A stretch of DNA of 64,000 bases from Streptomyces liliiviolaceus (GTDB lineage: Bacteria > Actinomycetota > Actinomycetes > Streptomycetales > Streptomycetaceae). The DNA lies in the NCBI RefSeq assembly GCF_018070025.1, contig NZ_JAGPYQ010000002.1:930001-994000 (forward strand), in the 5' to 3' direction. Position numbers and translations under genes: made by a program. The notes under the pieces are model-generated. The model worked only from the letters and a program-made list of their open reading frames with translations, had not been told where the DNA came from and did not search any database. How positions within the stretch are numbered: the first letter of the stretch is position 1; each line of letters starts with the position of its first letter. Shown one piece after another: positions 46,300 to 55,456 of the stretch.

Positions 46300-46914
46300 T
46301 CAGCGGGCGTAGTACTCGACGACGAGCTGCTCGTCGCAGATCACCGGGATCTCCTTGCGGTTCGGCTCGCGGTCCAGGCGGAACGCCAGGGCGCCGAGGT
46401 TCACCTGGAGGTAGCGCGGGGTCTCACCGTCGGGGGCGAACCCACCGGCACGGGCGACCTCGAACAGCGTCTTGCTGCGGCTGCGCTCGCGGACCATCAC
46501 GACGTCGTCCGGCTTGACGCGGAACGACGGCTTGTCGACCTTGCCGCCATTGACCTCGATGTGACCGTGCACGACCATCTGGCGGGCCTGGTAGATCGTG
46601 CGGGCGATGCCCGAACGCAGAACCAGGGCGTCGAGACGACGCTCCAGCTCGATGACCAGGGCCTCACCGGTCTTGCCCTGCGTCTTGGCGGCACGCTCGT
46701 AGGCGCGGACGAGCTGACGCTCGGACACGTCGTACTGCGCGCGCAGACGCTGCTTCTCCAGCAGACGGACCTTGTAGTCCGAGTTCTGCTTGCGGCCGCG
46801 GCCGTGCTCGCCCGGCGGGTAGGGGCGGGCCTCGAAGTACTTGACGGCCTTCGGGGTCAGCGCGATGCCGAGGGCACGCGACTTCTTGACCTTGGGGCGG
46901 GACTGGTTCGTCAT
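46300..46914 (-). CDS. rpsD: 30S ribosomal protein S4
   Basis: 204 residues ([22 protein letters not shown]). S4 domain with [39 protein letters not shown] and the conserved C-terminus [17 protein letters not shown]. It lacks the N-terminal CxxC zinc ligands seen in other S4 forms, so it is a zinc-independent version. It is a primary 16S rRNA binder and, in E. coli, a translational repressor. As usual in Streptomyces, it stands apart from other ribosomal operons. Confidence 0.97.
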   Translation of the reverse strand: MTNQSRPKVKKSRALGIALTPKAVKYFEARPYPPGEHGRGRKQNSDYKVRLLEKQRLRAQYDVSERQLVRAYERAAKTQGKTGEALVIELERRLDALVLRSGIARTIYQARQMVVHGHIEVNGGKVDKPSFRVKPDDVVMVRERSRSKTLFEVARAGGFAPDGETPRYLQVNLGALAFRLDREPNRKEIPVICDEQLVVEYYAR

Positions 46915-47256
46915 GAACCAAACACCTCGTGATTTCTGATGTGAATACGGCTTCACCAGGGTTAGGGGAGGTCGCATCCGCAGCCAGGGAAACCCTTCGG
47001 GTCCTTCACGGACCTGTGGGGCAGCCGCTCCCTGAGCTGGGCACATGTGCAGCACGCGAGTGGCCCACCGACCGTTTCCCGGATACTTCCGAGATGGTGG
47101 TGGGCTGCCCGCGACACCTTCGACGGTGCGCGACGCTCCTGGATTCCTCACCCGGGGGTGAGGGCTCCGGCTGCATGTCCCGTTCTGGTGGTGCCGACTT
47201 CCTCGTTGAAGGAGGCCGGACACGGGACGCAGCGCTTGGGAGAGTCTACAGGGTGA
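46915..47256. other. rpsD leader/intergenic region
   Basis: 342 bases between rarA and rpsD. It must contain the rpsD promoter and leader; GAGGTG about 10 nt before the ATG is the likely ribosome-binding site. CCTCACCC-GG-GGGTGAGG at 47146-47163 forms an 8-bp hairpin that may terminate rarA. I see no tRNA, T-box or other named element. Confidence 0.6.
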
Positions 47257-48612
47257 TCAGGACCGCCCTCGACCGAGGTGTTTCCTGGTCCATTCCACCG
47301 CGTCCGCGTAGCGCGCCTCGGCGCCGTGCCGGGTCGGGGTGTAGTACTCCCGGTCCTTCAGCTCCTCGGGCGCGTACTGCTGGGCGGCGATGCCTTCGGG
47401 GAGGTCGTGCGGATACACGTACCCCTGTGCGTGGCCGAGCTTGGCCGCGCCCTTGTAGTGCCCGTCCCGCAGGTGCATGGGCACGGGGCCCGCGTGGCCC
47501 TTGCGCACGTCCTCCATGGCGGCGCCGATCGCCGTCGTCGCGGCGTTCGACTTCGGGGCCAGGGCGAGGGCGATGGTGGCGTGGCTGAGGGTGAGCGCGG
47601 CCTCGGGAAAGCCGATCATGGCGACGGCCTGGGCGGCGGCCACCGCCACCGGCAGGGCGTTCGGATCGGCCAGGCCGATGTCCTCGCTGGCGGAGATCAT
47701 CAGACGGCGGGCGATGAACCGGGGGTCCTCGCCGGCCTCGATCATCCGGGCCAGGTAGTGCAGCGCCGCGTCCACGTCCGAGCCCCTGATCGACTTGATC
47801 AGGGCGCTGGCCACGTCGTAGTGCTGGTCGCCGTCGCGGTCGTACTTCACCGCGGCCCGGTCGACGGTCTCCTCCAGGGTCTGGAGGGAGATCTCGGCGT
47901 CCTTCTTGTCGAGCGCGGCCCCGGCGGCGGCCTCCAGGGCGGTGAGGGCACGCCGGGCGTCGCCGCCGGCGATCCGCAGAAGGTGGTCCTCGCTCTCCTC
48001 CGGAAGTGTGAGAGCGCCCTTGAGACCGCGTTCGTCGGCGAGCGCCCGGCGCAGCAGCCCGCGCAGGTCGTCGTCCGTGAGCGGTTCGAGGGTCAGGAGC
48101 AGCGAGCGGGACAGCAGCGGGGAGATGATCGAGAAGTACGGGTTCTCCGTGGTCGCCGCGATCAGCGTCACCCAGCGGTTCTCCACGGCCGGGAGCAGGG
48201 AGTCCTGCTGGGCCTTGCTGAAGCGGTGGATCTCGTCGAGGAAGAGGACGGTCTCCTTGCCGTACCCCCCGGTGGCCCGGCGGGCGCCCTCGATGACCGC
48301 GCGGACCTCCTTGACGCCGGCGGTGATCGCGGAGAGCTCCACGAAGCGCTTGTTCGTCGCCTTGGAGACCACGTACGCCAGGGTCGTCTTGCCGGTGCCG
48401 GGCGGGCCCCAGAGGATCACCGAGGAGGGTCCGGCCGGGCCGCCGCCGCCCTCGCCGACGAGTCTGCGCAGGGGCGAGCCCGGCTTCAGCAGATGCTGCT
48501 GGCCCTCGACCTCGTCGAGCGTGCGCGGGCGCATCCGGACGGCCAGGGGGCTCCCCGACGGGTCCTTCTCCTGGCGTTCTTCGGCTGCGGCGGTAAACAG
48601 GTCGGGCTCCAC
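47257..48612 (-). CDS. rarA: RarA/MgsA-type replication-associated AAA ATPase
   Basis: 451 residues from GTG 48612 ([22 protein letters not shown]). AAA+ domain with Walker [10 protein letters not shown], Walker [19 protein letters not shown], sensor TTENPYF, then lid and the MgsA C-terminal tetramerisation domain ([45 protein letters not shown]). RarA acts at stalled replication forks with SSB and RecA. It is monocistronic or starts a short transcript toward rpsD. Confidence 0.94.
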   Translation of the reverse strand: MEPDLFTAAAEERQEKDPSGSPLAVRMRPRTLDEVEGQQHLLKPGSPLRRLVGEGGGGPAGPSSVILWGPPGTGKTTLAYVVSKATNKRFVELSAITAGVKEVRAVIEGARRATGGYGKETVLFLDEIHRFSKAQQDSLLPAVENRWVTLIAATTENPYFSIISPLLSRSLLLTLEPLTDDDLRGLLRRALADERGLKGALTLPEESEDHLLRIAGGDARRALTALEAAAGAALDKKDAEISLQTLEETVDRAAVKYDRDGDQHYDVASALIKSIRGSDVDAALHYLARMIEAGEDPRFIARRLMISASEDIGLADPNALPVAVAAAQAVAMIGFPEAALTLSHATIALALAPKSNAATTAIGAAMEDVRKGHAGPVPMHLRDGHYKGAAKLGHAQGYVYPHDLPEGIAAQQYAPEELKDREYYTPTRHGAEARYADAVEWTRKHLGRGRS

Positions 48613-48729
48613 GTGCGAAACCCTATGCCACGCCACTGACAACGCGGCCGGGCCCTTGTCACACAAGGGCTCCGCCGGTCCCCGCAAGGGTTCCGCGGGT
48701 CGCGCCGCCGGTCGTGTCAGCCGCTCGCG

Positions 48730-49368
48730 TCAGCTGGTCCAGAAGTCCCACCAGCGCGTCAGGATCAGCATGCCGATGATCCCGATGTGCAGGACCGGCA
48801 GCACCCAGGCGAACTCGTCGAGGAACCCCTTCAGCCAGCCGGGCGCGGGCAGCAGGCCGTTGCGGACGTTGTGCGAGGTGACGGCCCAGAACATGATGAT
48901 CGTCGCGACCCAGGCGAGGCAGCACCACAGGCAGAGCGAGTTGATGTTGTACAGCGACTGGTACTGCAGCCAGGTCACGAATCCGACGCCGAACAGCGTG
49001 CCCGCGTTGAAGGTCAGCCAGTACCAGCGCGGATAGGTCGCCCGCCCGAGCAGACTCACACCGACGGCGATCACGATGCCGTACGCCACGAGGCCCATCA
49101 TCGGGTTGGGGAACCCGAAGACGGAGGCCTGGTCGCTCTTCATGATGTTGCCGCACGAGACGACCGGGTTCAGGCTGCAGCCCGGCGTGAAGTTCGGGTC
49201 CTCCAGCAGCTTGAACTTGTCGATCGTGATGACCCAGGAGGCCAGCAGCCCGGCCGCGCCCGTGATCATCAGCAGCAGGGCGAGGAACCGCCCGCCGCCC
49301 ACGGTCCGTGGGACTCCCGCGGCTCCCTGATCGGTGGAGACGCCTTCCCTGACTGTCGTCTTGCTCAT
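48730..49368 (-). CDS. Vitamin K epoxide reductase (VKOR)-family membrane oxidoreductase
   Basis: 212 residues (MSKTTVREGVSTDQGAAGVPRT). At least four or five membrane segments. The loop cysteines Cys64 and Cys72 (CSLNPVVSC) and the active-site CLWC (Cys146, Cys149) are the full VKOR set, with the preceding Ser. Bacterial VKOR reoxidises a DsbA-like protein, using menaquinone, to make disulfides outside the cell; here the partner thioredoxin domain is not fused. It is divergent from the ABC transporter operon. Confidence 0.92.
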   Translation of the reverse strand: MSKTTVREGVSTDQGAAGVPRTVGGGRFLALLLMITGAAGLLASWVITIDKFKLLEDPNFTPGCSLNPVVSCGNIMKSDQASVFGFPNPMMGLVAYGIVIAVGVSLLGRATYPRWYWLTFNAGTLFGVGFVTWLQYQSLYNINSLCLWCCLAWVATIIMFWAVTSHNVRNGLLPAPGWLKGFLDEFAWVLPVLHIGIIGMLILTRWWDFWTS

Positions 49369-49507
49369 CACGCCGTTTCCGTAGCTTGAGAGGACCTTCC
49401 GGGCACGGTCATTGTGCCGCACACGCGCGTGTGTCCACCGTTCGATGGACATAAGGAAGTACGTACGGCCGTCCCGGAACGCTCGCTTCGGCGGGACGCT
49501 CGTTCGC

Positions 49508-50374
49508 ATGACAGCACACGCGAACGAACTCGCGGTCGCCGTACGGGGGCTGCGCAAGCGGTACGGCGACATCACCGCCGTCGACGGCATCGACCTCGGC
49601 ATCCGGCAGGGCGAGGTGTTCGGCCTGCTCGGACCCAATGGCGCGGGCAAGAGCACCACGGTGGAGATCCTCCAGGGCAATCGTTCCCGCGACGCGGGCG
49701 AGGTCTCGGTGCTCGGCACCGATCCGGTGAACGCCACGCGCGCGTGGCGCTCGCGGGTCGGCATCGTCTGGCAGGACGAATCCGCGCCCCCCGAGTTGAC
49801 GGTGGGCGAAACGGTCCGCCATTTCGCGCGCTACTACCCGGCGCCGCGCGACCCGGAAGAGGTCATCGGCCTGGTCGGCCTGGAGCAGAAGACGGGCAGC
49901 CGGATCAAGGCGCTCTCGGGCGGGCAGCGGCGCCGGCTCGACGTGGCGCTCGGCGTGATCGGCGGCCCCGACCTGCTCCTCCTGGACGAGCCCACGACCG
50001 GTTTCGACCCGGCGGCCCGGCGGCAGTTCTGGGAGCTGATCCGCAGGCTCGCCGACGAGGGCACCACGATCCTGCTCACCACGCACTACCTGGAGGAGGC
50101 GGAGGCGCTCGCGGACCGGCTCGCGGTGATCGCGCGCGGACTGGTCGTGGCCGAGGGCGAACCGGCCGAGCTGCGCGACCGGTTCGGCACCGAGGCGGTC
50201 GTCGGGTGGACGGAGTCCGACGGCTCCCCCCGCACGGAGCGCACCGGCACGCCCACGCGGACGGTCGCCGAGCTCATGCGCCGCTTCGACGGGGAGATCC
50301 CGGGGCTGCGGGTGGTCCGCCCGACCCTGGAGAACGTCTATCTGCGGCTCACGGGCCAGGAGGACACACGATGA
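49508..50374 (+). CDS. ABC transporter ATP-binding protein (DrrA-like)
   Basis: 288 residues (MTAHANELAVAVRGLRKRYGDI). Walker A GPNGAGKST, Q-loop VWQDES, signature ALSGGQRRRLDVALG, Walker B LLLLDEPTTGFD and H-loop TTHYLEEAE. A C-terminal extension of about 70 residues follows (TEAVVGWTESDG), as in DrrA/ABC-2 drug exporters. It powers the permease encoded next (ATGA overlap). Its start was chosen at ATG 49508; ATG 49445 is in frame but less likely. Confidence 0.9.
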   Translation: MTAHANELAVAVRGLRKRYGDITAVDGIDLGIRQGEVFGLLGPNGAGKSTTVEILQGNRSRDAGEVSVLGTDPVNATRAWRSRVGIVWQDESAPPELTVGETVRHFARYYPAPRDPEEVIGLVGLEQKTGSRIKALSGGQRRRLDVALGVIGGPDLLLLDEPTTGFDPAARRQFWELIRRLADEGTTILLTTHYLEEAEALADRLAVIARGLVVAEGEPAELRDRFGTEAVVGWTESDGSPRTERTGTPTRTVAELMRRFDGEIPGLRVVRPTLENVYLRLTGQEDTR

Positions 50375-51219
50375 CCACGACGACGGCACGGGTGCGTACG
50401 CGGGAGGCCGGCACGGGCCGGCTCCCGGCGGCCTGGCGGCTCGGGTTCCACCGGGGCGCCCTGGAGATCAAGCAGTTCTTCCGGTTGCGCGACCAGGTGG
50501 TCTTCACCTTCGCCTTCCCCATCGTGTTCCTCTTCCTCTTCGCGTCGATCTTCAGCGACGACGTGACGGGCGCGGGCGTCACCGCCTCGCAGCTGTACGT
50601 GCCGGCGATGATGGCCGCGGGCATCATGACCACCAGCTTCCAGTCGCTCGGCATCTCGATCGCGATCGAGCGTGACGAGAAGGTGCTGCGCCGGCTGCGC
50701 GGGACTCCGATGCCGCCGGCCGCGTACTTCATCGGGAAGATCTGGCTGGTTCTGGTCACCGGCTTCCTGGAGACGGTGATCCTGCTTCTCGTCGGCATCA
50801 CGTTCTACGGCGTGGAGCTGCCCTCGGACGCCGTGAAGTGGCTGCACTTCGGCTGGATCTTCCTGCTGGGCCTGACGGCGTGCGCCCTGCTCGGCATCGC
50901 GATCAGCTCGGTCCCGAAGACCGGCAAGAGCGCGACCTCCGTGGTCGTGCTGCCCTTCCTGGTGCTGCAGTTCATCTCCGGCGTCTACATCTCGATCGAC
51001 ACCATCCCGGACTGGATGCTGAACATCAGCGCGGTGTTCCCGCTGAAGTGGATGTGCCAGGGGCTGCGCGGGGTGTTCCTGCCGGAGTCGGCGCAGGTCC
51101 TGGAGCAGGCGGGCAGCTGGGAGTTCGGTCGGATCGCGCTGGTGCTCGGGGCGTGGTGCGTCGGAGGATTGCTGCTGTGTCTGCTGACCTTCCGCTGGAA
51201 AACCCGCCGCGACGGATGA
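50371..51219 (+). CDS. ABC-2 type transporter permease
   Basis: 282 residues (MTTTTARVRTREAGTGRLPA). Six membrane segments in ABC-2 layout (VVFTFAFPIVFLFLFASIF, MMAAGIMTTSF, WLVLVTGFLETVILLLVGITF, IFLLGLTACALLGIAI and others) with the CL-type EKVLRRLRGTPMPPAAY coupling helix. With the ATPase it should form a small-molecule exporter, for example an antibiotic or lantibiotic efflux pump; substrate not readable. It overlaps both neighbours by 4 bases. Confidence 0.9.
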   Translation: MTTTTARVRTREAGTGRLPAAWRLGFHRGALEIKQFFRLRDQVVFTFAFPIVFLFLFASIFSDDVTGAGVTASQLYVPAMMAAGIMTTSFQSLGISIAIERDEKVLRRLRGTPMPPAAYFIGKIWLVLVTGFLETVILLLVGITFYGVELPSDAVKWLHFGWIFLLGLTACALLGIAISSVPKTGKSATSVVVLPFLVLQFISGVYISIDTIPDWMLNISAVFPLKWMCQGLRGVFLPESAQVLEQAGSWEFGRIALVLGAWCVGGLLLCLLTFRWKTRRDG

Positions 51220-52451
51220 GCGGCACAGCCATGGACCACGGCGACGGTGCCTACACCTGGGACCGCTCCTTCCGGCTCTGGGACTCGTACTTCGCCGTGG
51301 TGTGGGCGGCCACCCTGGTGTTCGTGCTCGGCACGGACTTCCCGGGGTGGCACACCCGCGTCGTCGCCGCGGCCCTGCTGGTCCCGCTGGTCCCCTGGTA
51401 CGTCCTGATGGGCCGCCCGATCCTCAGGAGCGAACCGCCCGACGAGCGGCGGGCCCTCGCGTTCCTCGCCGGATGCCTGGCGCTGTTCCTCCCGTCGGCG
51501 ATCCTGGTGGGCGAGACCCGGCTGATGACGTTCGCGCTCGTCCCTCCGTGCTTCATGGCGCTGTGCCTGCGCCGGGCCCTGGCCGCGGTCGTCGTCATCA
51601 ACCTCGCGCCGGTGGTGGGCTGGGCGCTGCTGTGGTGGCCCAGCGACCACGCCGTCTTCTTCAACTCCGTGTTCGCCGTGGTCACCCTGGTCTTCTCGGC
51701 GGCCGTCGGCAGTTGGATCATCCGGGTCATCGAGCAGAGCCAGGACCGGGCCACGCTGATCGCCGAACTGGACGCCAGTCGCCACGAACTCGCGCGGCTC
51801 TCGGCCGCGCACGGCGCGCTGGCCGAGCGGGAGCGCCTCTCCCGGGAGATCCACGACACGCTCGCGCAGGGCTTCACGAGTCTGCTGATGCTCACGCAGG
51901 CCGTCGAGGCGGAGCTGGACCGCTCCGACGCGGCGAAGGCCCGCCGGCATCTGGCCCTGATGGAGGCGACCGCGCGCCAGAACCTCGCCGAGGCGCGGGC
52001 CCTGGTCGCCGGCGGTACGCCCGCCGACCTCGACGGGGCGTCCCTGCCCGACGCGCTGCGCCGGCTCGCCGCACGGCACGAGGCGTCGGTGACCGTGTCC
52101 GGCCCCGTGCGCCCGCTGCCCGCCGCGGCGGAGGTCGTCATCCTGCGCGCCTGCCAGGAGGCGCTGTCCAACGCCCGCAAGCACGCGGGGAGTTCGGCCG
52201 CCGTCGACATCGAACTGATCCACTCCTCCGGAGAACTCTCGGTGCGTGTGGGCGACGACGGGTGCGGCTTCGACCCCTCCCTGCCGTCCGGCGGTTACGG
52301 GCTCGTGGGGCTGCGCGCGCGGGCCGCCGAGGTGGGCGGGACGACGGTGGTCCGCAGCGCGCCCGGCGAGGGCACCACGGTCACGGTCCGGCTCCCCGTA
52401 CCGCTCGCACCACTCGCATCACTCGCACCACTCGAAAGGGGTACCCCGTGA
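51216..52451 (+). CDS. NarL-type sensor histidine kinase
   Basis: 411 residues (MSGTAMDHGDGAYTWDRSFRL). A membrane sensor region with five or six segments (25-170) is followed by a HisKA_3 dimerisation helix with SREIHDTLAQGFTSL (His213) and a HATPase domain (EALSNARKHAG N-box, GDDGCGFDP G1 box, GYGLVGLRARA G2). It has no obvious extracellular sensor domain, so it is of the intramembrane-sensing kind. It should phosphorylate the regulator encoded next. Confidence 0.92.
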   Translation: MSGTAMDHGDGAYTWDRSFRLWDSYFAVVWAATLVFVLGTDFPGWHTRVVAAALLVPLVPWYVLMGRPILRSEPPDERRALAFLAGCLALFLPSAILVGETRLMTFALVPPCFMALCLRRALAAVVVINLAPVVGWALLWWPSDHAVFFNSVFAVVTLVFSAAVGSWIIRVIEQSQDRATLIAELDASRHELARLSAAHGALAERERLSREIHDTLAQGFTSLLMLTQAVEAELDRSDAAKARRHLALMEATARQNLAEARALVAGGTPADLDGASLPDALRRLAARHEASVTVSGPVRPLPAAAEVVILRACQEALSNARKHAGSSAAVDIELIHSSGELSVRVGDDGCGFDPSLPSGGYGLVGLRARAAEVGGTTVVRSAPGEGTTVTVRLPVPLAPLASLAPLERGTP

Positions 52452-53071
52452 TCCGGATCGTCCTCGCCGACGATCATCCCGTCGTACGCGAGGGGCTGCG
52501 CGCGATGCTCAGCGCCGAACCCGATCTGGATGTCGTGGCCGACGCCTCCAGCGGGCCCCAGGCCGAGGCCCTGGCCGCGGAACTCCGGCCGGACATCGTC
52601 CTGATGGACCTGCGGATGCCCGGCGGCGGGGGCGTCGACTCCATCCTCCGGATGACCGAGGCGGGGCTGCCGTGCCGGATCGTGGTCCTCACCACGTACG
52701 AGACCGACCGGGACATCCTGCGGGCCGTCGAGGCCGGGGCGGCGGGTTATCTGCTCAAGGATCTGCCGCGGGGTGAACTGGCGGACGCGGTGCGGGCCGC
52801 CGCGCGCGGTGAGACCGTCCTGGCGCCGTCGGTCGCCGCGCGGCTGGTGGACCAGCTGCGTACGAAGCCGGAGGTTCCGCGGTTGTCCGCGCGGGAGGTG
52901 GCGGTGTTGCGGCTGGTGTCCGAGGGGTGCACGAATGCCGAGATCGGGCGGCGGTTGTTCATCGGGGAGTCGACGGTGAAGACGCACTTGCTGCGGGCGT
53001 TCGGCAAGCTGGGGGTCGACGACCGGACGGCGGCGGTCACGAGTGCGATGCGCTTCGGCTTGCTGGAGTGA
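52448..53071 (+). CDS. NarL/LuxR-type response regulator
   Basis: 207 residues from GTG 52448 (VIRIVLADDHPVVREGLRAML). Receiver domain with acidic pocket DD8-9, phospho-acceptor Asp54 (VLMDLRMPG), and Thr/Lys switch residues (TTYE, LLKD). The C-terminal LuxR helix-turn-helix is LSAREVAVLRLVSEGCTNAEIG. It likely regulates the co-transcribed transporter genes. Its GTG overlaps the kinase stop, closing the four-gene operon. Confidence 0.95.
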   Translation: MIRIVLADDHPVVREGLRAMLSAEPDLDVVADASSGPQAEALAAELRPDIVLMDLRMPGGGGVDSILRMTEAGLPCRIVVLTTYETDRDILRAVEAGAAGYLLKDLPRGELADAVRAAARGETVLAPSVAARLVDQLRTKPEVPRLSAREVAVLRLVSEGCTNAEIGRRLFIGESTVKTHLLRAFGKLGVDDRTAAVTSAMRFGLLE

Positions 53072-53072
53072 C

Positions 53073-53279
53073 CTTTCCTCGCCCCCGCCGCCCCTACCCG
53101 TCCCGTCACTGACTCGGGGGCCAGCCCCCGAACCCCCGGTCCTCAAACGCCGGACGGGCTGAAAACGATTCAGTCCGTCCGGCGTTTGAGGACGAGCGCG
53201 CAGCGCGATCAAGGGGGGCGAGGGGGCGCAGCCCCCATGCGTGGACGGGAACGGGTAGGGGCGGCGGGGGCGAGGAAAG
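53073..53279. repeat. Long nested inverted repeat between convergent genes
   Basis: Outer arms of 29 bp (53073-53101 and 53251-53279) are perfect reverse complements (CTTTCCTCGCCCCCGCCGCC... against ...GGCGGCGGGGGCGAGGAAAG), with the match continuing a few bases inward after a one-base slip. The inner part holds the strong hairpin at 53139-53193. The element fills the whole gap between the response regulator and hisS stops. Confidence 0.85.
53139..53193. terminator. Bidirectional terminator between the response regulator and hisS
   Basis: GTCCTCAAACGCCGGACGGG-type arm (53139-53162) pairs with its complement (53170-53193) over 24 bp with one G-T pair and a 7-nt loop. The CCTCAAACGCCGGACG sequence is one I recognise as recurrent in Streptomyces intergenic regions. 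Confidence 0.9.
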
Positions 53280-53282
53280 CCC

Positions 53283-54545
53283 CTAGCTCAGCCTCGACTC
53301 AAGCTCCGCCACGATCTCGTTGAGGCCCACCGCCACCTGCTCCCCCGACTCCATGTCCTTCAGCTGCACGACCCCCTCGGAGAGGTCCCGCTCACCGGCG
53401 ACGACCGTGTAACGCGCCCCACTACGGTTCGCGTTCTTCATCGCGCCCTTCAGCCCCTTCCCCCCGTACGAGAAGTCCGCAGCGACCCCGTTCCGACGCA
53501 ACTCGGTCACCACACCGAAAAGCACCCGCCGCGCCTCCTCCCCCAGCGGCACCGCGAACACACTCGTGGCGGAGGGAAGCTGCAGCGAGACACCCTCGGC
53601 CTCCAGCGCGAGGACCGTACGGTCGACGCCGAGCGCCCACCCCACGGACGGCAGCGCGGGCCCGCCGATCATCTCGGAGAGGCCGTCGTAGCGCCCGCCA
53701 CCACCCACCGCGGACTGCGAGCCGAGCCCGTCGTGCACGAACTCGAAGGTCGTCCGGGTGTAGTAGTCGAGCCCACGGACCAGCTTGGGGTCGTCCTCGT
53801 AGGAGACGCCCGCGGCCGTGATCAGCTCGCGCACCTCCTCGTGGTACGCCTTGCACGCGTCGCAGAGGTAGTCCCGCAGGAGCGGGGCGCCCACCAGTTG
53901 CTTCTGGACGTCGTCGCGCTTGTCGTCGAGGACGCGCAGCGGGTTGATGTCGGCCCGGCGCAGGGTCTCCTCGTCGAGGTCGAGGCCCCGCAGGAAGTCC
54001 TGGAGCGCGGCCCGGTAGACGGGCCGGCACTCCTTGTCGCCCAGCGAGTTGAGCAGGATCCGGAACTCGCGCAGCCCGAGCGAGCGGTACGCCTGGTCGG
54101 CCAGGATGATCAGCTCGGCGTCCAGCGCCGGGTCCTCCGCGCCGATGGCTTCCGCGCCGACCTGGGAGAAGTGCCTGTACCGGCCCTTCTGGGGCCGCTC
54201 GTAGCGGTAGTAGGAGCCCGAGTACCAGAGCTTGACGGGGAGGTTGCCGACCTTGTGGAGGTTGGCCTCCAGGGCGGCCCGCAGCACGGAGGCGGTGCCC
54301 TCGGGGCGCAGCGCCAGCCGGTCGCCGCCCTTGGTCTCGAAGGCGTACATCTCCTTGGTCACGATGTCGGTGGACTCACCGACCCCGCGCGCGAACAGCT
54401 CGACGCTCTCGAAGCCGGGCGTCTCGATGTAGCCGTAACCGGAGTTGCGCAGCGGAGCGGCGATCGCCTCGCGCACGGCGAGGTACTTCGCGCTGTCCGG
54501 CGGAATCAGGTCGTAGGTGCCCTTGGGGGCCTTGAAGGTGCTCAC
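53283..54545 (-). CDS. hisS: Histidyl-tRNA synthetase
   Basis: 420 residues ([22 protein letters not shown]). Class II motifs: motif 1 region at the start, [11 protein letters not shown] and motif 2 [23 protein letters not shown], histidine-binding [10 protein letters not shown] and [10 protein letters not shown], and a C-terminal anticodon-binding domain. It charges tRNA-His. It follows the MBL hydrolase by 13 bp and faces the response regulator across the terminator. Confidence 0.97.
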   Translation of the reverse strand: MSTFKAPKGTYDLIPPDSAKYLAVREAIAAPLRNSGYGYIETPGFESVELFARGVGESTDIVTKEMYAFETKGGDRLALRPEGTASVLRAALEANLHKVGNLPVKLWYSGSYYRYERPQKGRYRHFSQVGAEAIGAEDPALDAELIILADQAYRSLGLREFRILLNSLGDKECRPVYRAALQDFLRGLDLDEETLRRADINPLRVLDDKRDDVQKQLVGAPLLRDYLCDACKAYHEEVRELITAAGVSYEDDPKLVRGLDYYTRTTFEFVHDGLGSQSAVGGGGRYDGLSEMIGGPALPSVGWALGVDRTVLALEAEGVSLQLPSATSVFAVPLGEEARRVLFGVVTELRRNGVAADFSYGGKGLKGAMKNANRSGARYTVVAGERDLSEGVVQLKDMESGEQVAVGLNEIVAELESRLS

Positions 54546-54558
54546 GGGAAGTTACTCG

Positions 54559-55275
54559 TCACATTCCTCGTCGAGGAGCGGAGGTCGGGTCCGCTCCGGG
54601 GCCGGGCGCCGCCACCTGCCGCAGGTACGGGTTGGTGGCGCGCTCCTGGCCGATGGTCGTCTGGGCGCCGTGGCCGGACAGCACCACGGTCGAGTCGTCG
54701 AGCGGCAGGCACACGCGTGCCAGCGAGCCGAGCATCTCGTCCATGTCGCCGCCGGGCAGGTCGGTGCGTCCGATGGAGCCGGCGAAGAGCAGATCCCCGG
54801 AGAAGAACACGGAAGGGATCTCCGCGCTCTCGGGCATCCGGAAGGTCACCGACCCCTTCGTATGGCCGGGCGCGTGCGCGACGGAGAAGTCGAGGCCGGC
54901 GAGTTTCAGCGCGGCTCCGTCCGTCAGTTCCCGTACGTCGTCCGGTTCGCCGACCGTCAGTTCGCCCATCAGCGGCATGCCGATGGAGCGGCCGAGCGCC
55001 CGCTCGGGGTCGCTCATCATGTACCGGTCCTCGGGGTGGATCCAGGCGGGCACGTCGTGCGCGCCGCACACCGGGACCACCGAGGCCACATGGTCGATGT
55101 GGCCGTGCGTGAGGACGACGGCGACGGGCTTGAGCCGATGCTTGGCGAGCGCTTCCTCGACTCCCTGGGCGGCCTGGTGGCCCGGGTCGATGATCACGCA
55201 CTCCTCACCGGCGGCGGGGGCGACCAGATAACAGTTGGTGCCCCAGGCCCCGGCGGGGAACCCGGCAATGAGCAC
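54559..55275 (-). CDS. MBL-fold metallohydrolase (glyoxalase II-like)
   Basis: 238 residues (MLIAGFPAGAWGTNCYLVAPAA). Metal-binding THGHIDH (56-62), HAPGHTKGS and a downstream FFSGDLLFAGSIGRTDLPGGD and SGHG complete the ligand set. It belongs to the hydroxyacylglutathione hydrolase-like branch; streptomycetes lack glutathione, so a mycothiol or other thioester substrate is more likely (inference). It is in an operon with hisS, divergent from the cyclophilin gene. Confidence 0.93.
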   Translation of the reverse strand: MLIAGFPAGAWGTNCYLVAPAAGEECVIIDPGHQAAQGVEEALAKHRLKPVAVVLTHGHIDHVASVVPVCGAHDVPAWIHPEDRYMMSDPERALGRSIGMPLMGELTVGEPDDVRELTDGAALKLAGLDFSVAHAPGHTKGSVTFRMPESAEIPSVFFSGDLLFAGSIGRTDLPGGDMDEMLGSLARVCLPLDDSTVVLSGHGAQTTIGQERATNPYLRQVAAPGPGADPTSAPRRGM

Positions 55276-55456
55276 GTTCGTCCTTCGGTATGCCGTACGG
55301 AATGTCGCACGGGGGATGGCTTCGCTGCGGTTCAGAGCCTACCGGCGCTGCCGGAACCACAGCGAACCCATATACGGTACGGGGCACACGCAGGCGGTCG
55401 GCTCACAAGACCCACGCGTCCCACCTGACGTACGAGACGCATGAGGAGATAACCCG

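Noticed and set aside
46929..47588. Plus-strand frame over the rpsD leader
   Set aside because: Composition shifts across its length and it overlaps rarA antisense; there is no family-like sequence.
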